DNA of 64,000 nt from Dokdonella_A sp966248875 (lineage in GTDB: Bacteria; Pseudomonadota; Gammaproteobacteria; Xanthomonadales; Rhodanobacteraceae). Each line of letters starts with the position of its first letter. Position 1 is the stretch's first letter. Location of the stretch: positions 4,148 through 68,147 of the forward strand of contig CBINBI010000010.1 of assembly GCA_966248875.1 (NCBI GenBank), in the 5' to 3' direction. The position numbers were made by a program, and so were the translations under genes. The notes below the pieces were generated by a model. The model was not told where the DNA came from. It saw only the letters and a list, made by a program, of their open reading frames with translations, and ran no database searches. Positions 57,942-64,000 of this stretch are shown one piece after another.

Positions 57942-59492
57942 ATGCATCGCTTGATTCGCCGGCTCGCCACGCTCGCCTCGGTCTTCTGCACGCTCAGTGC
58001 GTCGGCCGCGAACTTCGAAGTCACTCGCGCCGACGATCCGGCGCCCGATGGCTGCCTCGTTGCGGACTGCTCGCTGCGCGAAGCCATCGAGGCGACCGCC
58101 GCGACGCCCGAGGCTGACACGATCGTGCTCGGCGAAGGCCAGTACCAGGTCACGCGCGGCGAGCTCGTGATCGATCGCGCCATGACGATCACCGGTGCCG
58201 GCAGCGCGGCCACGCGGATCACCAGCGGCGGCGACTACACGATCCTCCACGTCGTCGCGTTCGGCGCGCTGACGGTCGAGGGCGTCGAGATGGGTTCGGC
58301 CGGCGGCCTCGCGATCGAAGTTGCCGACAACGCCAACGCGACGCTGCGCGACGTTACGGTGCTCGCGAACGCGGGCCCCGTGGTGACCGAGAGCGCGCCG
58401 GCGGCCGGTACCGCATCGATTCGCGTCGAGGATTCCACGCTCGACAGCGGCTTCGCGTGCATGCAACGCAGTGGCATCTGCCGCGTGTTCGACAGTTCCC
58501 TCTCCAACGTGCTCATCGAAAGCGAATTCGAGCTCGTGCGGAGCACCGTCAGCGGCGGCGTGCCCGACTTCTGGGGCCTCACGATCGCGAGCAACGCGCC
58601 GGTCACGATCGAGGACAGCACGATCCGGAATACCGCGCGTCCCCTGTACCTTCTGGCGATCACCGACGCGGCATCGCCGACCGTCCGCATCCGTCGCACC
58701 CGCTTCATCGACAACTCGGGACCGCTCGTCGGCGATCGCCTCTCGATCGTCGACATGGACGAAGTCGAGTTCCGCCATCACGTCGTCAGCGATGCCAACC
58801 CGGGCGACGCGGCCGTGCTCCAGGCGACGCCGGGCCCGTCATGGTTCATCAGCCGCGCGCTCGTCGTCGGCAATCGCGGTGGGGCCTCGCTCGACGGCGC
58901 GGTCGTGCGCGTGCTTGGCGGCGCCCGCGTCGTGTTCGACAACTCGACCTTCGACGACAACACGTTCCGCGGCGGCGCGAGCTTCGGCCACACGATCGGC
59001 GTCTACAACGATTCGGGTGCACCGACCGTGCTGTGGCTCCTGCACGTGACGATGCGGCGCGCCGTGACGCTCGACGACGGGACGGTCGGCTCGCTTTTGA
59101 CCGTGCGCGGGCCCGCGGTCGACGCGCGCGTCATGAACAGCGCGCTTCGCGGCACCTGCGGATTCGGCGGCGGCGGTGCGATCACGCAGGCGATCGGCAG
59201 CGCCGAATCGATCGGCAACACGTGCGGGTTCGATCCCGCGACGAATCTGGTCGGCGTGCCGAGCTTCGACATGTCGCTCGCCGACCTCGGCGATCACGGG
59301 GGGTTCACGGAAACGTTCCAGCCGACGCGCAACAGCGTCCTCACGGACGCTGCCGACGCGGGAGTCTGCGCACTGTTCGGCGCGCTCGACCAGCGGCGCT
59401 ACGCGCGGCCGGCCGGCGAGGCCTGCGACATCGGCGCGCTCGAAGTCGACGCGGTCGCCGATACGATCTTCGCCGACGCGTTCGAAGGCTGA
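57942..59492 (+). CDS. CSLREA-domain exported repeat protein with FADAFE tail
   Basis: A 516-residue exported protein. Signal peptide about 1-22; the mature N-terminus has the CSLREA motif (DCSLREAIEAT, Cys near 43), typical of surface parallel-beta-helix proteins. The following VIDRAMTITGAGSAATRI and repeated LTVEGVEMG/IRVEDSTLDSG strands fit a pectate-lyase-like right-handed helix. It ends VADTIFADAFEG, a clear member of the shared tail. AAGGAGG precedes the ATG, which decides the start. Role probably adhesive or structural. Confidence 0.82.
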   Translation: MHRLIRRLATLASVFCTLSASAANFEVTRADDPAPDGCLVADCSLREAIEATAATPEADTIVLGEGQYQVTRGELVIDRAMTITGAGSAATRITSGGDYTILHVVAFGALTVEGVEMGSAGGLAIEVADNANATLRDVTVLANAGPVVTESAPAAGTASIRVEDSTLDSGFACMQRSGICRVFDSSLSNVLIESEFELVRSTVSGGVPDFWGLTIASNAPVTIEDSTIRNTARPLYLLAITDAASPTVRIRRTRFIDNSGPLVGDRLSIVDMDEVEFRHHVVSDANPGDAAVLQATPGPSWFISRALVVGNRGGASLDGAVVRVLGGARVVFDNSTFDDNTFRGGASFGHTIGVYNDSGAPTVLWLLHVTMRRAVTLDDGTVGSLLTVRGPAVDARVMNSALRGTCGFGGGGAITQAIGSAESIGNTCGFDPATNLVGVPSFDMSLADLGDHGGFTETFQPTRNSVLTDAADAGVCALFGALDQRRYARPAGEACDIGALEVDAVADTIFADAFEG

Positions 59493-59495
59493 GGC

Positions 59496-60812
59496 TCAGC
59501 CGGCGCCGAGAAAATCGAGCGCGGCCTGCAGCATAGCCGCCGTGCCGACCGGCAGCGCGCCTTCGTCGAGGAAGAACTTCGGCGAATGGTTGCTGGGCGC
59601 AGCCTCGGGGTCCTGCCCGGCCGGCGTCACGCCGACGAAAAAGTACACGCTCGGAGCCGGCACGGACTGGCCGAGCTGCGGAAAGTCCTCGGCCGCCATC
59701 CACCGCTTCGGCTCGACGACGTGTTCCGCGCCGAGCGCCTTGACCAGGCTCGCCTGCACGCGCGCGCTCAGCGCGGGATCGTTGTAGTTGACGGGATTGC
59801 TGTGATACGGATCGCTGCCCGGCTTGGGAATGTCGGCGTCGATCGTCGCGCCGTGGGCGGCCGCAACGTGCTCGGCGATGTTGCGCAGGCTGGTCAGCGC
59901 GTGCCGGCGCATCGACTCGTCGAACGCGCGCACCGTGCCGTAAAGCTCCACCTTGTCCGGCACGATGTTGAAGCGCTCGCCGCCGTCGAATACGCCGAAC
60001 GTGACGACGGCCGGGTTCGAGTTGATGTCGAGCTCGCGGCTTACGATCGTCTGCGCGCTCATGACGATGTCGGACGCGGTGACGATCGGGTCGATGCCTT
60101 TCCACGGCGTCGCGCCGTGGCTTTGCCTGCCGTGCACGACGATGTGGAACGTGTCCGAGCTCGCCATCGCGCCGCCCGAGCGCACCCCTGCGGCGCCGAC
60201 CGGAAGCCAGCTCACGACGTGCATGCCGAACACGGCATCCGGTTTGAAATCCCGGAACACGCCTTCCTTGACCATCAGCGGCGCGCCGCCTTCCTCGCCG
60301 GGCGGCACGCCCTCCTCAGCGGGCTGGAAGATGAACATGACTTCGCCCGCGAGATCCGCGCGCCGCTTCGACAGCGCTTCGGCGACGCCCAACGTCATCG
60401 CCATATGCGCGTCATGGCCGCAGGCGTGCATGACACCGACGGTCTTGCCCATGTATTCGCCCTTCGCCTTGGACGCGAACGGCAGGTCGACGGCCTCGGT
60501 GACGGGGAGCGCATCCATGTCGGCACGGATCGCGAGCTTCGGCCCCGGCTTGCCCCCCTTGAGGGTGCCGACGACGCCCGTGTGCGCGATGCCGGTGCGC
60601 ACGTCGTAACCGAACTTCTTCAACTGTGCCGCAACGAATTTCGAGGTGCGCACCTCGCGGTTGCTGAGATCCGGATGCTGGTGCAGGTCGCGCCGCCAGG
60701 CCGTGACTTCGGGCAGCAGCGACTGCGCGATGTCATGCGCCGATTCCGCGGCCGACGCGGTGGTGACGGCGAGCGAGAGAAGTACGGAAGGGACGAGCGT
60801 CGATGGGCGCAT
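59496..60812 (-). CDS. Exported M20-family amidohydrolase
   Basis: A 438-residue zinc-dependent amidohydrolase of the M20D type (hippurate hydrolase/IAA-amino acid hydrolase-like). The signal peptide (1-22, ending ASA) sends it out of the cytoplasm. Zinc-binding motifs HQHPDLS, MHACGHDAHMAMTLG, FQPAEEG and MHVVSWLPVG are present, and the late NHSPKFFLDEGAL supplies the last His. It would release amino acids or acyl groups from N-acyl amides or small peptides. Stop is 3 nt from the convergent CSLREA gene. Confidence 0.85.
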   Translation of the reverse strand: MRPSTLVPSVLLSLAVTTASAAESAHDIAQSLLPEVTAWRRDLHQHPDLSNREVRTSKFVAAQLKKFGYDVRTGIAHTGVVGTLKGGKPGPKLAIRADMDALPVTEAVDLPFASKAKGEYMGKTVGVMHACGHDAHMAMTLGVAEALSKRRADLAGEVMFIFQPAEEGVPPGEEGGAPLMVKEGVFRDFKPDAVFGMHVVSWLPVGAAGVRSGGAMASSDTFHIVVHGRQSHGATPWKGIDPIVTASDIVMSAQTIVSRELDINSNPAVVTFGVFDGGERFNIVPDKVELYGTVRAFDESMRRHALTSLRNIAEHVAAAHGATIDADIPKPGSDPYHSNPVNYNDPALSARVQASLVKALGAEHVVEPKRWMAAEDFPQLGQSVPAPSVYFFVGVTPAGQDPEAAPSNHSPKFFLDEGALPVGTAAMLQAALDFLGAG

Positions 60813-60959
60813 GAGGGATTCCGGGTGGGAAAGGGCTAAATTACACGCGCATGGCGCAGCATGGCGCAAGCGTCGGTCGCCGCATTTACACATCGTCTGC
60901 CGACGGCGACCGCCGTATGCGCCGAACGACTGCGAAGGCGGCGCGCGGGCTTCGCCGCG

Positions 60960-62219
60960 TCAAAGACCGAGTACCAGGTCCTCCGCCTCGACGCGGTCCA
61001 GGCGGATCTGGTTCGCGAACAGCGAAAACGCCAGCATGCCCGCCAGGCCGTTCGCGTGCTGCACCCACGGCGGCAGATACTTCGGCTGCGCGATGTAGCC
61101 GCAATCGAAGTACGGCTGCAGCGACATGACGTCATGCAGCGCGAGCTTGCCGGCGAAGAGATTACGGCACGCGGCAAGGCGGCTCCGCTTGAGCGCCCAG
61201 CGGAAAAACGTGTGCACGGAGAGCAGGCCGTGCAGGTACACCGTGTCCTTGGTGAACGCCGCGCCGCCGTCGAGCGGCGCGGCGCGGAAGACGCGCTGCG
61301 CCGAGGCGAAGCTGTCGGTCTCGCTCTGGCCCGCATCGAGGAAGAAGCGAAACACTTCGATGAAATCCGCGCCGCGCAAGGCCATGTCGATCGCGATGAT
61401 GCGCAGGCTGATGCGCTTCATGCGCTCGATGTCGATCGAGCCGGACATCAGCTCGGCGAACACCGCGAGCCCTTCCTGCGTCGCGGTGATGCGCGGCGAC
61501 GAGCGCGCCATCGATTTCAGGTGCGGCTGCGCACGCCCGTTCAGCGCGGTCAGCGAATGCACGAATGCCTCGTGCTGCACGAGCTGCTGGCGGTCGTAGC
61601 TGGAGAAGCTGGTCGCCGAGCGGAGGCGAATGCGCGTGGCGCCCGCGGCGGCCTTGGCGATCAGGTCGGGATCGGTCTCGACGCGCACGACGCCGGCGCC
61701 GAAGAACGCATCGAGCTCCTGCCGCAGCTCCTGCTGCAGCCGATCCGCCTCGATCGGCTCAAAAGTCTCGTCGAGGTCGCCCGCACTGATGAACTCGTCG
61801 GCGATCGCGATGAAATGCAGCGCGGCATCGATATTGGTCAGCCGGGCGCCGGGCACGAGATCGCTCGGCTTGCCGTAAAGCCGCGCCGAATGCTCCGTGA
61901 CCGCGGGCGTGCCCATCGCGTCGAGCAGCTCCGTCGCGATGCGCCACGACTCGGCCGTGCGGCGGATGTACTCCCCGAGCGGATGCCCCGGCTCCGCGGC
62001 GAGCGCGATGCCTCGCAGCGCCTCGCGCGTCTCCGAGAAATCCGTGCGTGGATATTCGATTTCGGGCAGGCGCGCAGTGCCCGCCTTCCACGCCGCGACG
62101 AACTCCATCTCGATCGAAGCGGGCCAGCTCACCGAAGCGAGCAGGCGGATGCCGCGCGTCGCCGCGACGAGCCGTCGGTCCAGCTCGGCATAGACATCGA
62201 GATGATCGGCATCGGCCAT
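60960..62219 (-). CDS. DUF1704 (QEGLA-motif) protein
   Basis: A 419-residue soluble protein of the DUF1704/TIGR02421-like family, which includes MatCA-type peptidase-like proteins. The defining ITATQEGLAVFAEL and QHEAFVHSLT (an HExxxH-like site) are both present, and the C-terminus ends with LDRVEAEDLVLGL. It is an apparent metallohydrolase; the substrate of the family is poorly known. It is 147 nt from the M20 gene with no shared operon evident. Confidence 0.75.
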   Translation of the reverse strand: MADADHLDVYAELDRRLVAATRGIRLLASVSWPASIEMEFVAAWKAGTARLPEIEYPRTDFSETREALRGIALAAEPGHPLGEYIRRTAESWRIATELLDAMGTPAVTEHSARLYGKPSDLVPGARLTNIDAALHFIAIADEFISAGDLDETFEPIEADRLQQELRQELDAFFGAGVVRVETDPDLIAKAAAGATRIRLRSATSFSSYDRQQLVQHEAFVHSLTALNGRAQPHLKSMARSSPRITATQEGLAVFAELMSGSIDIERMKRISLRIIAIDMALRGADFIEVFRFFLDAGQSETDSFASAQRVFRAAPLDGGAAFTKDTVYLHGLLSVHTFFRWALKRSRLAACRNLFAGKLALHDVMSLQPYFDCGYIAQPKYLPPWVQHANGLAGMLAFSLFANQIRLDRVEAEDLVLGL

Positions 62220-62358
62220 GCGGATCAGCGTGCACGTTCGCGGAACGGAGCGAAGATAACAGACGCGCGAGTGAAGGCGCCGCGGTTTTTTCGTGCATTC
62301 GCGGGCCGCGGAACTTTTAGAGGCGGGAACGCTGTCGCGAGAGCATTCTCACGCTACT

Positions 62359-62377
62359 CTCTCCTCGAACGGGAGAG
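62359..62377. repeat. CTCTCC/GGAGAG hairpin
   Basis: A short inverted repeat in the gap between rsgA and the DUF1704 gene, a degenerate member of the CTCTCCCGC family. Confidence 0.4.
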
Positions 62378-62409
62378 TGAAGATCGAAAGGCGGTGCCGC
62401 TCGGCCTGC

Positions 62410-63489
62410 TCAGCGCCTGCCGTACTTCTCGTTGAGCCGCCGCGTCAGCGCCTTCGTCAGCACGCGAGCCTCGCTCTTCCGGCGCAGCTGGGCTTCGAGC
62501 GAATCGGCGGCGACGGCGAGCTCGTCGCGGAGCTTCAGGTAGTTCTGCCATCGCTCGGGATCGAGTCGGCCGTCTTCGAGCGCGGCGCGAACGGCGCAAC
62601 CGGGCTCGCTCCCGTGCGAGCAATCGCCGAAGCGGCATTCCTGCGCGAGCGCCTCGATGTCGGCGAACTGGCCCTGGTCGAGCGCTTCCTCGCCGGTCAG
62701 CTTGAGCTCGCGCATCCCGGGCGTGTCGATCAGGCAGCCGCCCGAGGGCAGCATGATCAGCGCGCGGTGCGTCGTCGTGTGGCGGCCGCGGCTGTCGTGC
62801 TCGCGCACCGCGCCGGTGGCCTGCCGTGCTTCGCCGAGCAGCGTGTTCGTCAGAGTCGACTTGCCGACGCCGGACGAGCCGACCAGCACGGCCGTATCGC
62901 CGGGCCCGAGGTGCCGCAGCAGCGGCGCGACGTCGGCCGGCGATTTCGCATTGATCGCGAAGATCTCGACGTCGGTCGGAACGCGCGCACGCAGCGCAGC
63001 GACGGCTGTGTCCACGTCGCTGGCGCGATCGGCCTTGGTCAGCACGATCACCGGCCGCGCGCCGCTGCCTTGCACCAGCACGAGATAACGCTCGATGCGA
63101 GCCGGATTGAAATCGCCGTCGAGGCCGTTGAGCACGAACACGGTGTCGACGTTCGCCGCGATGAGCTGGCGCTGGTGCCGCTCGCCCGCCGCGGCGCGCG
63201 CGAGCACCGTGCGCCGCGGCAGTATCTGCTCGATCAGCGGCGGCGAGCCCGGCGAGACGAGCACGAAATCGCCGACCGCGGGCCGCTCGGCAGGATCGAT
63301 GCCGCGCTTGAGAAAACGCGGCGCCGGCTGCGCGTTGAACGCGTCGCGGCCGTCGTGCAGCTCGTAGCCGGCGCGGTGCTGCGCGATCACGCGCACCAAG
63401 GCGGCGCCGGCCGGCGCGTCGTCGGGCAGCGGACCGCCGCGCCAGCCGATCCGCGCAAGCCGCCGTTCGCTTGCCGTGTCCACTTGCAT
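62410..63489 (-). CDS. rsgA: Ribosome small-subunit-dependent GTPase A
   Basis: A circularly permuted GTPase that helps mature the 30S ribosomal subunit. Of its 359 residues the N-terminal OB domain ends about 110; then come the permuted G motifs: VLTKAD (G4), VGSSGVGKSTLTN (G1) and IDTPGMRELKL (G3). A zinc-binding CRFGDCSHGSEPGC lies at the C-terminal side. The order G4-G1-G3 is diagnostic. ATG 63489 starts the OB domain; the frame extends slightly further upstream. Confidence 0.93.
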   Translation of the reverse strand: MQVDTASERRLARIGWRGGPLPDDAPAGAALVRVIAQHRAGYELHDGRDAFNAQPAPRFLKRGIDPAERPAVGDFVLVSPGSPPLIEQILPRRTVLARAAAGERHQRQLIAANVDTVFVLNGLDGDFNPARIERYLVLVQGSGARPVIVLTKADRASDVDTAVAALRARVPTDVEIFAINAKSPADVAPLLRHLGPGDTAVLVGSSGVGKSTLTNTLLGEARQATGAVREHDSRGRHTTTHRALIMLPSGGCLIDTPGMRELKLTGEEALDQGQFADIEALAQECRFGDCSHGSEPGCAVRAALEDGRLDPERWQNYLKLRDELAVAADSLEAQLRRKSEARVLTKALTRRLNEKYGRR

Positions 63490-63607
63490 CCGGCGGATTC
63501 TATCCGTGTAGCGGCACGCGAGCCGGCTGCCGCGCACAGGCCGTCGATCGACGCGCGCGAGCCGCCGCTGCTAGCATTCCGCACGATTCGGAAAGCCCGG
63601 CGGCACC

Positions 63608-64000
63608 ATGACGCTGCGCGCGATCCGAGCCTCTGCCCTCGCCCTTGCCGCGATGACCTCGACCCCGACGCCCACGCACGCTGCCGAGCGTTTTCTCGCG
63701 CTCGGCGATTCCTACACGATCGGCGAAGGTGTCGCGCCCGCCGAGCGCTGGCCGGTGCAGCTCGCCGCGCGCCTGCGCGCCGAGGGCATCGCGATCGCCG
63801 ATCCCGAAATCGTCGCGACGACGGGCTGGACCACCGACGAGCTGTCTGCCGCCATGGACCAGGCGACGTTCGCACCTCCCTACGCGCTGGTCACGCTGCT
63901 CATCGGCGTCAACAACCAGTACCGCGGCCGCGCGCTTGCGAACTATCGCGAGGAATTCGCCGCGCTGCTGGCGCGCGCGATCGCGCTCGCGGGAGAGCGC
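63608..64000 (+). CDS. SGNH-fold lipase/esterase (truncated by the window edge)
   Basis: The start of a gene running off the window, 131 codons visible. A signal peptide (about 1-22, ending HAA) is followed by the SGNH block I motif FLALGDSYTIGEG, with the Ser nucleophile, and a block III-like LLIGVNNQYRG carrying the conserved Asn region. It should encode an exported GDSL-type esterase. The C-terminal His block is outside the window. Divergent from rsgA. Confidence 0.85.
   Translation, partial: MTLRAIRASALALAAMTSTPTPTHAAERFLALGDSYTIGEGVAPAERWPVQLAARLRAEGIAIADPEIVATTGWTTDELSAAMDQATFAPPYALVTLLIGVNNQYRGRALANYREEFAALLARAIALAGER

Overview
The window is 64 kb of very GC-rich chromosomal DNA from a heterotrophic, aerobic gammaproteobacterium. 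Most likely it belongs to the Lysobacterales (Xanthomonadales), perhaps near Rhodanobacteraceae such as Dokdonella. The order is inferred from the gene content: YbaL, YgeA and DjlA orthologues, an overlapping ECF sigma factor and Ser/Thr kinase pair, GGGATT-type intergenic repeats, and several exported proteins ending in a short D-x-I-F-x-D-G-F-E tail. The family is a guess. There is no rRNA, tRNA, CRISPR array, prophage or intact insertion sequence.

Layout. 1-4.4 kb: antiporter ybaL, trpE and a secreted BNR-type protein. 4.4-7.2 kb: a two-component pair of the 'dedicated sortase' type (pdsS/pdsR-like), with no sortase in the window. 7.4-8.3 kb: two tiny ORFs and a decayed HicBA toxin-antitoxin locus. 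8.3-17.1 kb: housekeeping genes (rpe, djlA, a cytochrome c, purC), a large secreted lipase-like protein, and an antiporter/histidine kinase/epimerase cluster. 17.3-22.4 kb: ygeA, a VapBC module with a near-perfect palindromic operator, then aceF-lpdA. 22.6-31.3 kb: a Ser/Thr kinase with a TPR-like half, a DUF2884 protein, aqpZ, an M48 protease, a secreted protein interrupted by UGA, a uracil/hypoxanthine-DNA glycosylase-type gene, an exported peroxiredoxin and a lipoprotein. 31.5-37.5 kb: a DUF4124 protein, dinB, yrdA, an EamA transporter, a LysR regulator and a frameshifted metallo-beta-lactamase-fold gene. 37.7-48.1 kb: tail-bearing repeat proteins around msrA, a VIT-family transporter and aceE. 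48.1-64 kb: a glycosyltransferase, maeB, an ECF sigma/kinase pair, two more tail-bearing exported proteins, an exported M20 hydrolase, a DUF1704 protein, rsgA and a truncated SGNH hydrolase.

How the genes work together. All three subunits of pyruvate dehydrogenase are present, but aceE lies about 22 kb from aceF-lpdA; with malic enzyme MaeB they serve the pyruvate/acetyl-CoA node. A second theme is the cell envelope: at least six exported proteins, mostly BNR, FG-GAP, delta-60 or CSLREA type, share the same short C-terminal tail. The first of these overlaps the pdsS-like kinase gene.

The main candidates for something new are this tail family with its possible link to the sortase-type two-component system, and intergenic palindromic repeats that have become coding linkers in both lpdA and aceF. 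Several genes carry single lesions (frameshifts, or UGA where a cysteine is expected). These may be real decay or assembly errors, and are reported with that caution.
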